DNA of 54,207 nucleotides from Arthrobacter sp. H-02-3 (lineage in GTDB: Bacteria; Actinomycetota; Actinomycetes; Actinomycetales; Micrococcaceae). Location: the NCBI RefSeq assembly GCF_003097355.1, contig NZ_PYUI01000028.1, positions 1 to 54,207 of the forward strand, in the 5' to 3' direction. Every line of letters begins with the position of its first letter. Position 1 is the stretch's first letter. Under the pieces are notes generated by a model. The model made no database searches. It saw only the letters and a program-made list of their open reading frames with translations, and was not told where the DNA came from. A program made the translations under genes and the position numbers. Below, one piece after another: positions 16,941 to 26,269 of this stretch.

Positions 16941-18221
16941 ATGGTACCGGACCCCGGTTCCACGTCAACGGTTGTCCGCGCGAGTGTCGGCCGGCAAAAA
17001 GCAGCCGAACGAGACCCCGAAAAGCTGCACCTAACGCCCGAGAACGTGGCGGCTCTTGGTGCCGCCCTTCCTAGGACGGAAGACACCACCGCCGATCCTG
17101 ACTCCCCTACCGGTCGCAGCAAACGACGTGCAGGACGTAAGGGCAAGCACGGGCCCAGGCGCGTACGGAAGGCGAAAGAGCGCAGCAACCGTGCCGTGTG
17201 GTCGGTCATTCCGGGGGGACACAGGCCTGCCCGGCACATCGTCCGCTGGCTACGCAGCATTCAGGAGCTGGCAGAGTTCCAGCTGGCCCGCAAGGACCTG
17301 AAGGCGAACATCTGGCGGTTCGCCAACGCCGTCGCCCAGTGTCCTGGCTTTGACCCCGCCAGCATGACCATCATGCCCATCTGGCAGCGCCTCCAAGAGC
17401 GGTTCGGATTCCCCGCCAAGAGCATTTCCAACTACTTCCGCCGGCTCAGGGATTGGGGCGTGCTGGCTGTGGTTGCCACGGGGCGCACAGCCCAGTTCAC
17501 CCCTAAATCCAGCGGCCGCACCGAGAACGAAGCGGCCATCTATGTGCTGCTGGAAAAAGCCGAAGATCAGGGTGTGGAAAAAAGTAGCGTACCGGTGCCC
17601 ACTAGGGCTGTTAATAACCCCCCGCACGCGCGGGCGGGCGAATCGTCAAATCCTCAAATGGATGCGGCTTCGCCGCAACCTTCTTTGAAGCGCGCCGCCC
17701 AGCGGCGCGAGGTCAATCACCAGCTGCTCGATCGGACAGAATCCCTCTGGGACCCGAACGCCACGACAGACGCCACGACCAAGCGTGAGCGCCGCGAGGC
17801 TGAGCGTCTAGCCTCGCTGGAGCTTCAATTCAGGTCTTTCCCGCTGCAGCGCATCTCCACCGCGCATGTCGCCGCCATCTGCCGGCCTTTCTTCCGGGCC
17901 GGTTGGACAATCAAGGACATTCTGCACGCCATCGACTGGCGGCCGAATACCGATGCCAGGTACCACCATGACGGCGCCCACGGCGTGGGAAACACTGGGG
18001 CATGGCTGAAGTTCCGCCTGGGCAAGTGGGCGCGCCATGACGGCGGTTTGTACCGCTCCCCCAGCCAAAAACGCGAGGCCGAACGGTCTCAACGCGCCGC
18101 TGAAACCCGGGCGGCCGCCGAACGCCGGGAACGTGCGCTGGCAGAACGTTCCAGCTACACGCCGCCCACCGTGCCCTGGAGAGAGCGCGTCGCCCGGATT
18201 CGCCAAGCCCAATTGGGCTGA
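16941..18221 (+). CDS. Plasmid replication initiator
   Basis: A 426-aa protein. A basic, Lys/Arg-rich stretch (60-85) precedes a winged-helix region (ANIWRFANAVAQCPGFDPAS, WQRLQERFGFPAKSISNYFR then RLRDWGVLAVVATGR), and a C-terminal conserved domain (RISTAHVAAICRPFFRAGWT, IKDILHAIDWRPN). This two-part arrangement resembles theta-type Rep proteins of actinobacterial plasmids. Start is ATG 16941 behind GGAAAGG. Its position before parA/parB supports the role. I saw no DNA polymerase, nuclease or rolling-circle motifs. The origin may lie in the AT-rich repeats after the gene. Confidence 0.72.
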   Translation: MVPDPGSTSTVVRASVGRQKAAERDPEKLHLTPENVAALGAALPRTEDTTADPDSPTGRSKRRAGRKGKHGPRRVRKAKERSNRAVWSVIPGGHRPARHIVRWLRSIQELAEFQLARKDLKANIWRFANAVAQCPGFDPASMTIMPIWQRLQERFGFPAKSISNYFRRLRDWGVLAVVATGRTAQFTPKSSGRTENEAAIYVLLEKAEDQGVEKSSVPVPTRAVNNPPHARAGESSNPQMDAASPQPSLKRAAQRREVNHQLLDRTESLWDPNATTDATTKRERREAERLASLELQFRSFPLQRISTAHVAAICRPFFRAGWTIKDILHAIDWRPNTDARYHHDGAHGVGNTGAWLKFRLGKWARHDGGLYRSPSQKREAERSQRAAETRAAAERRERALAERSSYTPPTVPWRERVARIRQAQLG

Positions 18222-18242
18222 TAAACAGCCGGTCTGACAAGC

Positions 18243-18358
18243 GATATCGTTGTGATATCGTTTTGATATTAGTATCAAAACAGTTTCACTCTTATACTGT
18301 TTAGATATCTCCGCGAAACTACCCCAAAACAGTTTCAGTCTGATATCGCCGCAGTATC
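18243..18358. repeat. Partition/operator array before parA (11-bp phased RRTATC sites)
   Basis: GATATC at 18243 and 18254 and GATATT at 18265 are spaced exactly 11 bp; AGTATC 18271 and AGTTTC 18282 are again 11 bp apart; GATATC 18304; AGTTTC 18331, GATATC 18342 and AGTATC 18353 are 11 bp apart. The direct repeat CAAAACAGTTTCA also occurs twice. One-turn phasing over an AT-rich promoter region suggests cooperative binding by a partition or RHH protein, acting as centromere and autoregulatory operator. Confidence 0.75.
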
Positions 18359-18383
18359 ATTGCCCCGAAGAGAGGAAGACCCC

Positions 18384-19028
18384 ATGCCAGTACTCCTTAT
18401 AGCCAGTCAGAAGGGCGGGACAGGCAAGACCACGACGACCATCAACGTCGCGGCCGAGCTTGCCCGCAGAGGACGTGACGTCCTGATCGTTGACTGCGAC
18501 AAGAGCGTTCAGTCCGCGTCCACGTGGGCTGCTGATCGCGCTCAGGATGAGTCACTCCCCCGCGTCCACGCCATCCAGAAGACCGGCAATGTCCGGGAAG
18601 CACTGAAAGACCTGAGTGCCCGGTACGACTATGTGATCGTGGACGCTCCCGGGCACGACAGCCAGGAAATGCGGACGGCCATGACCATCGCGGACCTGAT
18701 GCTCATCCCGGTGCGGCCCTCACAGTTCGACCTGGACACCATGCCCGGCATGGTCGAGCTCATCGAGACGGCCAAGGACATGAATCCGAAGCTCAAAGTC
18801 GCTGCCCTGCTTACCCAGGTGCCCACCTACTCCTCTGCGACTGAAGAGGATGAAGCCAAGGACTTTCTGCGGGACTACCCGCAGATCCCGCGTATCGACG
18901 CGGCGCTCAAGATCAGGAAGGCCTATCGGGACAGCATCCCGGCCGGCAAGGGCGTCATCGAGATTTCGAACGGATCGGCCAAGGCCGAAGTGCAGGTACT
19001 AGTGAAGGAGATTGAGGAATGGCTATAA
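18384..19028 (+). CDS. parA: ParA-family partition ATPase
   Basis: A 214-aa small ParA, start chosen at ATG 18384 behind AGAGGAAG. Motifs: deviant Walker A KGGTGKTTTT, VDCDKSVQSASTW, and YDYVIVDAPGHD. It lacks an N-terminal HTH, so it is a type Ib-like ParA that normally works with a small partner and relies on that partner for autoregulation. The downstream small gene overlaps its last codons. It drives plasmid segregation using the phased arrays as likely centromeres. Confidence 0.93.
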   Translation: MPVLLIASQKGGTGKTTTTINVAAELARRGRDVLIVDCDKSVQSASTWAADRAQDESLPRVHAIQKTGNVREALKDLSARYDYVIVDAPGHDSQEMRTAMTIADLMLIPVRPSQFDLDTMPGMVELIETAKDMNPKLKVAALLTQVPTYSSATEEDEAKDFLRDYPQIPRIDAALKIRKAYRDSIPAGKGVIEISNGSAKAEVQVLVKEIEEWL

Positions 19029-19318
19029 AGAAACGCGAAGCCCGCGCAGTGGCGTCCACCGCGGTGGCCGGGGACGAGGACGCCGTGGCCCGGAAGGCCG
19101 ACGAGTTCGGGAAGGGCGGATACGCGCCGGAAGTGGTTGAGGCGACTCTGGATCCCAACGCGCCAATTGGCCCGCAGGGCATCCTGTTTCGGTTCAACGA
19201 CTACCAGAAGCAGCTGCTCAAGGAATCGGCAGACGCTGACAGGCGTAGCCAGCAGAAGCTGCTTGAATCCATCATCTGGCCGGAACTGGAACGCCGGAAA
19301 GCGGAGCGCAACCAGTAG
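19019..19318 (+). CDS. Small ParB-like partition partner
   Basis: A 99-aa protein whose ATG lies inside the end of parA (10-base overlap) with AAGGAG at the right distance. A flexible charged N-terminus (1-35) precedes a C-terminal part FRFNDYQKQLLKESADADRR then SQQKLLESIIWPELERR, which could form an RHH-like or helical DNA-binding dimer. It is too small for a classical ParB/KorB. The gene pair plus adjacent iterons fits a type Ib partition system. Confidence 0.72.
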   Translation: MAIKKREARAVASTAVAGDEDAVARKADEFGKGGYAPEVVEATLDPNAPIGPQGILFRFNDYQKQLLKESADADRRSQQKLLESIIWPELERRKAERNQ

Positions 19319-19324
19319 CACCAT

Positions 19325-19363
19325 AGTATCCGGGTGATATCAGAGCAGTATCGCCGCGGTATC
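19325..19363. repeat. Second 11-bp phased RRTATC array (after parB-like gene)
   Basis: AGTATC 19325, GATATC 19336, AGTATC 19347 and GGTATC 19358: four sites at exact 11-bp intervals immediately after the partition genes and before the methyltransferase-helicase gene. Same motif as the array before parA. Confidence 0.78.
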
Positions 19364-19504
19364 CCACGAATGGCGCTGTCCGGGCATCCGTTGGACGACC
19401 GATCCCCGCCATCGCGGGGGAGTGGTCCTCCTGTGACAGGTAATACGGGTGAATCCCCGCTAGCGTGACCTTCGGACCACACGAGGCACCAGGGGGAGAA
19501 GTCC

Positions 19505-22500
19505 ATGGCGGGGCGAAAGAAACAAATTGATGGCCAGTTGAGCTTTGAAGCTCTTTGGGCGGCACCAGACGAGGATCGCAATGAACAGGTACGGCAGGCA
19601 GGCTCAGGAAGCCTGGAAGACAGCCAGTCCGACGCGCTACAGCCAGATACAGAACCCGGAGGAGTTCTTCACCAAGCTGGGGGAGGAAGCCCAAGAACAA
19701 GTGGACGGGCTGCTGATCAAGCTCGCGGGGCCGGACCCGAAGGGGGAGGGGTACCTGGAGAAGGTAGGCCGGTTGAACGCAGCACGGAACCAGGCCGAGG
19801 AGATCGTTCGCTACGACCTGCTTTCGCCGCCGGAGACGGAGGACGAGGACGGGGAGGGCGAGTACGTGAACCCGAGTATTCAGGAGTACCTGGACTCGAT
19901 GGCGGAAGCGGACAAGCTGCGCGAGCAGCTCTACTAGAAACCGGGACGGGCAGGTTCCGCCCGTCTTCCCAGGAAGACTTTGCCCCATCCGGTGCCCGTA
20001 GCCGTATCCGGGCGAACCTTGAAGCCCTCGAGGTGCTGCAGACGCTGCAGGATGAGGACCGGCAGGCCACGGAGGCTGAGAAGGCGTCACTGGCGCGGTG
20101 GGGGAGTTGGGGAGCGCAAGGCGTCTTCCAGATATTCGATGAAACGCGGGAGGAATATGCCGGGGACCGCGAGCATCTGCGCAGCCTCCTGACCGAGTCC
20201 GAGTACGACGCCGCGCGTCGGACCACGATCAACGCCCACTACACGGACGCTGCCTACGTCCAGGCCATGTGGTCAACCGTGCAGGAACTGGGCTTTAACG
20301 GCGGCACTGTTCTGGAACCGGGATCCGGGGTTGGAACCTTCATGGGCTTTGCCCCTGACACCGCCACGATGACCGGTGTGGAGCTGGACCCGACCACGGC
20401 GGCCATCTCCCAGGCCATCTACCCCGAGGCCACCGTCCGTGCCGAGTCCTTTGCCGATACCAAGCTGCCGACCGGGCACTTCGACCTTGCTATCGGCAAC
20501 GTGCCCTTCGCCAACGTCAAGCTGCACGATCCTCGCCACAACGCCGGCGGCCACTCGATCCACAACCATTTCATCCTCAAATCCTTGGAACTGACCCGCC
20601 CGGGCGGGATGGTGGCTGTGCTGACGTCCAGCTTCACGCTGGACGGCACGAACCCGGCAGCCCGCAGGGAAATGAACCAGCTGGCCGACCTCGTGGGCGC
20701 TGTCAGGTTGCCCACCGGCTCCCACCGGAAGGCAGCCGGCACGGACGCCATGACGGACCTGTTGATCTTCCGCCGCAGGGAACCTGGCCAGGAACCGGCC
20801 TCCACTCTTTGGGAGACCGTCACAGCCCGTCGGATCGACGGGACTATTACCCGCCTGAACTCCTACTTTGACGAGTACCCCGAACGCCTGTTGGGCGAGC
20901 TGCACGTCAGCCATGGCATGTACGGGGCCGAGACCCTGCAGCTGACCACGGACGACCTCTCAGCCGTCCCGGAGCGCCTGAACGCTGCCCTGGCTGATGT
21001 CGTTAACGAAGCCCGGTCCGCCGGCATGGTCATGACCGAGCGGACCGTCGAGCAGGAACGCCAGCGTGCCGCCTACGTACCGGCTGCCACCCACGAATGG
21101 GACGGCCACATCAGCGCCAAGGACGACGGCTTCACTGTTGTCCAGAACGGCTCCCACGCCGACCTCGCAGTACCTAAAACCCAGGCCGCTGAACTCCGGG
21201 CCCTGCTGGGGCTGCGCGACGCCGGACGGACGCTGCTCACCGCAGAAGCCGAAAGCCGCGACGACACCGCCGACATTGATTCCCTGCGCGATCAACTCAA
21301 GACTGCCTACAGTCAGTACGCGGACACCTACGGGCCGATCAACCGCTTCACGCTCCGGGACACCGGCCGCGTGGATGAAGAGACGCAGGAGCCCATCCAG
21401 GCCCGCATCACGCCACGGGCAGTTTCCATCGTCTCCCGTGACCCGTTCGGGCCGCTGGTCATGGCCTTGGAGAACTTCGATGAAGCCACGCAGACAGCCT
21501 CCCCGGCTGCCCTGCTCTCCAGTCGTCAGGTCCAGCCCCGCCGCCCGGTCCTTGGTGTGGACACCGCCGAAGAAGCCCTCACCGTCACCCTCGATACCGT
21601 GGGAGAGGTTGATCTGGACTACGCCGCGTCCCTGCTGGGCATCAGCCGGGACGAAACACGGGCCGCCATGGGGGAGAGCATCTACGAGGTCCCCGGCACC
21701 GAGGAGACCTACCAGGCCCGGGCCGAGTACCTGTCCGGGAACGTGCGGGAAAAGCTGGAAGTCGCCCAAGCGGCCGCGCTCTCGGACGACAGGTACGCCG
21801 CCAACGTCCAGGCCCTCACCGAAGCCATGCCGGAACCGCTGCGCATGGACGAAGTGGAAGCCCGTCTCGGCGCGGTCTGGATCGACGCCGGCACCCACCA
21901 GGAGTTCGTCCGGGAAATCCTGAACGACCCCTACGCCACCGTCTCCAACGCCGCCGGGTCCATGTGGGACGTCAAAGCCAACCGCCATACCCTGGCGGCC
22001 ACCAGCAACTGGGGCACCCAGCGGATGCCCGCGTCTGACGTCCTCAAGCAGGTCCTGGAACAGCGGCCCGTCCGCGTCACTGATGAAGGCGAGGACAAGC
22101 GCCGCATCCTGAATCCCACCGAAACCGCAGCAGCCCAGGAGAAAGCCCAGCTGCTGCAGGAGCGTTTCAGCGAGTGGGTCTGGGAGGAACCAGAACGGGC
22201 CACCCGCCTCATCGACGAGTACAACCGCCGCTTCAATTCCATCGTGCTGCGCGACTACAGCACCGAGGGGGAGCGGCTGACCCTGCCCGGCATGGCCAAG
22301 GACTTCTCCCCACGCCCGCACCAGCGCGCGGCCGTGGCCCGGATGCTCTCCGAGCCTGCCGTGGGACTGTTCCACCAGGTAGGTGCCGGAAAGACCGCCG
22401 AGATGGTCATGGGCGTCATGGAGCTGCGGCGCCTGGGCATGGTCAACAAGCCAGCCGTCGTGATCCCGAACCACATGCTGGAACAGTTCGCCCGCGAATG

Positions 22501-24988
22501 GCTCCAGATTTACCCCCAGGCCCGCATTCTTGCCGCATCATCGGGCGACCTCGCAGGGGACAACCGCCGCCAGTTCGTCGCCCGCGCGGCCGCCAACGAG
22601 TGGGACGCCGTGGTCATGACCCGCACAGCTTTCCAGCGCGTCAGCCTCAGCCCCGAAGCCGAAGCTGCCTACATCAACGCTGAAGTCATCCAGATGCGGG
22701 CCGAGCTGGAAGCCGCGAAAGAGAACGGCCAGGACAATGGCCGCGCCAACGCCAGCATCGTCAAACGCCTGGAAAAGGCCGTCCTCTCCCAGGAAGAAAC
22801 CCTCAAAGCCAAACTCGACACCCCCGCAGACCCCGGGATCAGCTTTGAAGAGACCGGCATTGACTACCTCGTCGTGGACGAGCTGCACGACTACAAGAAC
22901 CTCCGGACCCCGAGCAACATCCCCGGCGCCGGAATCCAAGGCTCCAACCGTGCATCCGACCTCCACATGAAGACCGAGTTCCTGCGCCAACGCGAAGGAC
23001 GCCGCGTGATCACCGGAGCCACGGCAACACCCATCGCCAACTCGGTCACGGAAATGTACGTCATGCAGCGCTACCTGCGCCCGGACCTGCTCCGGGCCAC
23101 CGGGATCCAGGACTTCAACACATGGGCCGCCACGTTCGGCCAAGTGGTCGAAGAAATGGAACTCTCAGTAGCCGGCGGTGACCGGTTCAAGCTCAAGAGC
23201 CGCTTCGCTAAATTCCAGAACGTCCCCGAGCTGCTGAAAATGTTCCACACTTTTGCGGACGTCAAAACCGCCGAAGACCTGAAACTGCCCGTACCGGCCC
23301 TTGCCCCGCGCGACGTCGACGGGTTGCGCCAGCCGAACATGCTGGCCGTGGAGCCCAGCCCCGGGCTGCGCGAATACATCCAGGACATCGGGAACCGCGT
23401 GGACCGTATCCAGCAACGGCTGGTGGACTCCGAGGAAGACAACATGCTCAAAGTCTCCTCAGACGGCCGCAAAGCCGCCCTGGACATGAGACTCGTTGAC
23501 CCCACGCTCTCCCAGCAGGGCCCCACGAAGATCAGCGCGACCGCTGACCTGCTGGCCAGCGTGTACGAAGAACACAAGGACCGCATCTACACCGACCCGA
23601 AAACCGGCGAGCCGGACCCGGTTCCCGGTGCCCTGCAGCTGGTCTTCTGTGACTTCGGCACACCATCTGAGCGGTGGAACGTCTACGGCGAACTCAAAGA
23701 CCAGCTACGCCGCAGAGGCGTACCTGAACACATGGTCCGGTTCATCCACGAAGCCAAAAACGACACCGAGAAAGGCCGGCTCTTTGCCGCCGCCCGTTCC
23801 GGCCAGATCGCCGTCCTCGTGGGATCGACCTCGAAAATGGGCGTCGGCACGAACATTCAAAAACGCGCCGTGCACCTGGTGGACATGGACGCCCCGTGGC
23901 GGCCCTCCGACGTCGAGCAACGCCACGGCCGCATCCTGCGCCAAGGCAACCAGAACCCCGAGGTCCGCATCTCTCAAGTGGTCACGAAGGAATCCTTCGA
24001 CTCCTTCATGTGGCAGGGACTTGAACGCAAGTCCCGGTTTATCAACCAGATCATGCGCGGCCGCCTGGACGTGCGGGAAATCGAAGACATCGGGGACAAC
24101 ACCCTGAACTTCGCCCAGGCAAAAGCCATCACCAGCGGTAACCCGCTGGTGCTGGAAAAAGCCGTCGCAGACCAGGAACTTGCCCGGCTGAGCCGTCTGG
24201 ACCGGGCCTACAACCGCAATATGGTTGCCGTGGCCCACACCAAGCGCGGTGAGCAGTCTGCGGCCGAGGCCGCGTCCCATGAATTGCCACTGATCCAGGC
24301 GGCCGCCGGCCGGACCGTTGACACCACCGCGGATGCCTTCGCAGCCAGCATCGACGGCAAAACCCTCGACAACCGGGGCGACGCCGCCGAAGCGCTCCGC
24401 GCATGGGCAGGGAAACACGGCCACCGGCTCATGAACCTCTACGGATATGACGAGCTCGGAACCATCGCCAACCTTGGTGGCCACGAACTCCGCGCCAAAC
24501 TCGTGCCCGCACGCGACCTTGACCACGCCACCGTCGAAGTACGCATCGAGGGAGTGCCCAGGGCAACCACCCAGATTGCCCGAAGGAGCCTGCTTTCAGC
24601 TGATATCGGCACCATCAGGCAGCTTGAGAACAGGGTTTCCTCCCTGCCACGACTGGCAGCAGACGTCGACGGACGCCGACAGGAAGCTCTCTCCCGCGTC
24701 GAACAGGCAGACAAGGCACTGGCGGAACCCTTCAAGTACGCCGACGCACTCAAAGCCGCCCGGGGGGAGTCCGCACGCATCGACCAGCTCATGGCCGACG
24801 CGGCAAAGCCAGAAGAACCGGAAAAGCCCGAACCCCCAGCCGAAATCGACCCCCGAATGGAAAAGATGCAACGGCTAATGAATGCATCATTCCCGCCACA
24901 GCCTGGCACCCCGGCCTCCACGGCCACCGCCGCCCAACACGGGACACCCGAACAGCGCCGCCAGCAACAACCCGAATACGGGCGCTGA
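19505..24988 (+). CDS. Giant N6-adenine methyltransferase / SNF2-type helicase (DarB-like)
   Basis: A 1,827-aa frame from ATG 19505 behind AGGGGGAG. Residues about 25-150 are Gly/Arg-rich and overlap another gene, so this part is uncertain. From about 155: a helical region (RIRANLEALEVLQTLQ), an adenine methyltransferase domain with motif I VLEPGSGVGTFMG (about 268) and a GNVPF motif in place of NPPY (about 330), then a superfamily 2 helicase with Walker A HQVGAGKTAEM (about 957), DELHDYK (about 1121), GATATPIANS (about 1170) and QRHGRILRQGN (about 1471), and a coiled C-terminus. Similar fusions occur on plasmids and phages, for example the anti-restriction protein DarB of phage P1. It may shield incoming plasmid DNA. 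The tail carries an IDPRME motif shared with the toxin at 35931. Confidence 0.85.
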   Translation: MAGRKKQIDGQLSFEALWAAPDEDRNEQVRQAGSGSLEDSQSDALQPDTEPGGVLHQAGGGSPRTSGRAADQARGAGPEGGGVPGEGRPVERSTEPGRGDRSLRPAFAAGDGGRGRGGRVREPEYSGVPGLDGGSGQAARAALLETGTGRFRPSSQEDFAPSGARSRIRANLEALEVLQTLQDEDRQATEAEKASLARWGSWGAQGVFQIFDETREEYAGDREHLRSLLTESEYDAARRTTINAHYTDAAYVQAMWSTVQELGFNGGTVLEPGSGVGTFMGFAPDTATMTGVELDPTTAAISQAIYPEATVRAESFADTKLPTGHFDLAIGNVPFANVKLHDPRHNAGGHSIHNHFILKSLELTRPGGMVAVLTSSFTLDGTNPAARREMNQLADLVGAVRLPTGSHRKAAGTDAMTDLLIFRRREPGQEPASTLWETVTARRIDGTITRLNSYFDEYPERLLGELHVSHGMYGAETLQLTTDDLSAVPERLNAALADVVNEARSAGMVMTERTVEQERQRAAYVPAATHEWDGHISAKDDGFTVVQNGSHADLAVPKTQAAELRALLGLRDAGRTLLTAEAESRDDTADIDSLRDQLKTAYSQYADTYGPINRFTLRDTGRVDEETQEPIQARITPRAVSIVSRDPFGPLVMALENFDEATQTASPAALLSSRQVQPRRPVLGVDTAEEALTVTLDTVGEVDLDYAASLLGISRDETRAAMGESIYEVPGTEETYQARAEYLSGNVREKLEVAQAAALSDDRYAANVQALTEAMPEPLRMDEVEARLGAVWIDAGTHQEFVREILNDPYATVSNAAGSMWDVKANRHTLAATSNWGTQRMPASDVLKQVLEQRPVRVTDEGEDKRRILNPTETAAAQEKAQLLQERFSEWVWEEPERATRLIDEYNRRFNSIVLRDYSTEGERLTLPGMAKDFSPRPHQRAAVARMLSEPAVGLFHQVGAGKTAEMVMGVMELRRLGMVNKPAVVIPNHMLEQFAREWLQIYPQARILAASSGDLAGDNRRQFVARAAANEWDAVVMTRTAFQRVSLSPEAEAAYINAEVIQMRAELEAAKENGQDNGRANASIVKRLEKAVLSQEETLKAKLDTPADPGISFEETGIDYLVVDELHDYKNLRTPSNIPGAGIQGSNRASDLHMKTEFLRQREGRRVITGATATPIANSVTEMYVMQRYLRPDLLRATGIQDFNTWAATFGQVVEEMELSVAGGDRFKLKSRFAKFQNVPELLKMFHTFADVKTAEDLKLPVPALAPRDVDGLRQPNMLAVEPSPGLREYIQDIGNRVDRIQQRLVDSEEDNMLKVSSDGRKAALDMRLVDPTLSQQGPTKISATADLLASVYEEHKDRIYTDPKTGEPDPVPGALQLVFCDFGTPSERWNVYGELKDQLRRRGVPEHMVRFIHEAKNDTEKGRLFAAARSGQIAVLVGSTSKMGVGTNIQKRAVHLVDMDAPWRPSDVEQRHGRILRQGNQNPEVRISQVVTKESFDSFMWQGLERKSRFINQIMRGRLDVREIEDIGDNTLNFAQAKAITSGNPLVLEKAVADQELARLSRLDRAYNRNMVAVAHTKRGEQSAAEAASHELPLIQAAAGRTVDTTADAFAASIDGKTLDNRGDAAEALRAWAGKHGHRLMNLYGYDELGTIANLGGHELRAKLVPARDLDHATVEVRIEGVPRATTQIARRSLLSADIGTIRQLENRVSSLPRLAADVDGRRQEALSRVEQADKALAEPFKYADALKAARGESARIDQLMADAAKPEEPEKPEPPAEIDPRMEKMQRLMNASFPPQPGTPASTATAAQHGTPEQRRQQQPEYGR
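19581..19937 (+). CDS. Small gene nested in another frame of the methyltransferase-helicase gene
   Basis: A 118-aa frame from ATG 19581 (GAGGA upstream): YGRQAQEAWKTASPTRYSQI, NPEEFFTKLGEEAQEQVDGL, KVGRLNAARNQAEEIVRYDL. The normal amino-acid mix and GC-rich third positions show that this is the real coding frame here. It resembles small actinobacterial plasmid proteins sometimes labelled TnpV-like, but function is unknown. The whole gene lies within the 5' part of the larger frame, whose product over the same bases is low-complexity. Confidence 0.72.
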   Translation: MNRYGRQAQEAWKTASPTRYSQIQNPEEFFTKLGEEAQEQVDGLLIKLAGPDPKGEGYLEKVGRLNAARNQAEEIVRYDLLSPPETEDEDGEGEYVNPSIQEYLDSMAEADKLREQLY

Positions 24989-25008
24989 AGCCGGTCCCGG
25001 GCATACGT

Positions 25009-25041
25009 AAGCCCTGCACAGCCAAAAGCTGTGCAGGGCTT
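25009..25041 (+). terminator. Terminator after the methyltransferase-helicase gene
   Basis: A perfect 14-bp stem (AAGCCCTGCACAGC with GCTGTGCAGGGCTT) around loop CAAAA, 20 bases after the stop codon. The rest of the gap to 25287 is AT-richer, with TATATAG-like promoter bases near 25208. Confidence 0.75.
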
Positions 25042-25286
25042 CCCGGGGCTTACATCAGCAGCTGGCCAATTCCCGCCAAAATATTTCAAGTCACATGGGT
25101 GATCTTCGCCCACGGCGGGAGGCGGAGCCTTAAACGACGACTGGCCTTTTGGCATTGTTAACAGGTGTTTGCATCGGTAATCCTATGTGGCATTTGTTAA
25201 TGGTCGTTATATAGCATCCGCTGAAACCGCATCTCACCGAATCTTGTTGCCCCGTTCGCCGCGCTTTCTAGTGCTTAGATCAATCC

Positions 25287-26060
25287 ATGGAACAGCACCT
25301 CACAGAACTTCAAGACAAGTCGATACAAGCCCTTCTGGACGACTCCAAGCGGAAGAAGAACGTTCCTATCCGGACTGACTTCGTTCAACTCCAGAAGGGG
25401 AAGAAGCCCGGTGCGCTCGGCGAGCTCATCAACTCAAGCAACGGCAGATCACTGGACTTGTATCTACTTCACCGACTAGCAGCGTCAGCACCACCATGGG
25501 ACACCAAGCGCGATGCCGCTGTCTGGTCTCGGGCAATGGGCCTCGGGGATGAAGCCTATGGAAAAGATGCCGTGTCGAGGTGCTGGGCCAAACTTGCCGA
25601 CCGGAAGCTCATTCTCCGGGAAAGGGAGTCCAAGCAGGCAAAAATCACAACCCTCCACGAGGACGGGAACGGTGACCCCTACACCGCCCCTTCGGGTAAG
25701 TACTTCACACTGCCCTTGGAGTACTGGTCGGACAGTTGGTACAGAGACCTCACCGTCCAGGGCAAAGCCGTCCTTCTCATAGCCCGGTCGCTCCGTCCCG
25801 GTTTCTACCTACCAGGGCGCCTCGTAAAGAAGTGGTACGGATTCTCTCCGGACGTCCTCACAGACGGCATCAACGACCTGCGGAAACACGAACTAATCAC
25901 ATCCAAGGACAGGACCAGGGAAGACTACGGAACAGCGCAGATCACCTTCACAGAGCCCCACTACACCCTAGGAGCACCGTTCGACAAGCCATCAAAGGGA
26001 CAGATCGACCTGGGGCAACTCATCAAGACACCTGGCATTTTTACGAGCGAGAGGGGGTGA
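25287..26060 (+). CDS. Hypothetical protein, possibly winged-helix
   Basis: A 257-aa protein of unknown family. Blocks such as LDLYLLHRLAASAPPWDTKR then DAAVWSRAMGL and YRDLTVQGKAVLLIARSL, followed by FYLPGRLVKKWYGFSPDVLT then DGINDLRKHELI, look like two winged-helix-type units, so it could be a DNA-binding plasmid regulator or replication accessory. Codon use is less GC-rich than in its neighbours, suggesting separate acquisition. The start at ATG 25287 has a weak ribosome site. The next tiny gene overlaps its stop. Confidence 0.7.
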   Translation: MEQHLTELQDKSIQALLDDSKRKKNVPIRTDFVQLQKGKKPGALGELINSSNGRSLDLYLLHRLAASAPPWDTKRDAAVWSRAMGLGDEAYGKDAVSRCWAKLADRKLILRERESKQAKITTLHEDGNGDPYTAPSGKYFTLPLEYWSDSWYRDLTVQGKAVLLIARSLRPGFYLPGRLVKKWYGFSPDVLTDGINDLRKHELITSKDRTREDYGTAQITFTEPHYTLGAPFDKPSKGQIDLGQLIKTPGIFTSERG

Positions 26061-26191
26061 TATTTGTGGAAAAAACGCGACCTGAAAGACGGAAAGCCGA
26101 GATCATCCACCTGTGGGTCAACACAGCAAGCGTGGTGGTCTCGGCCCTGATCCCGGTTGTCTGGGACATCATCAGCGGAATCGCTAACTAA
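26057..26191 (+). CDS. Small single-span membrane protein
   Basis: A 44-codon frame from GTG 26057 overlaps the previous stop (GTGA) with GAGAGGGG upstream. A basic N-terminus (EKTRPERRKAEIIHLW) precedes one helix VNTASVVVSALIPVVWDIIS. The coupling and topology support a real gene; it could be a small toxin-like or regulatory membrane peptide, but no function is known. Confidence 0.6.
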   Translation: MIFVEKTRPERRKAEIIHLWVNTASVVVSALIPVVWDIISGIAN

Positions 26192-26269
26192 TCACCTAAT
26201 CAGCACGTGGGGGACCGTTTCAGTTGACGCTAAGCGGTCCCTCACGTCCGCAATATCGATTCTACGCAG

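Noticed and set aside
20960..22474. Long antisense frame (504 codons) opposite the methyltransferase-helicase gene
   Set aside because: Gly/Val/Asp-rich shadow composition, no ribosome site, and it lies opposite a well-conserved domain; expected in high-GC DNA.
24598..24612. GATATC-type sites inside coding genes (for example near 24600, 28484, 29793, 47392)
   Set aside because: Single copies without 11-bp phasing; not counted with the four arrays.
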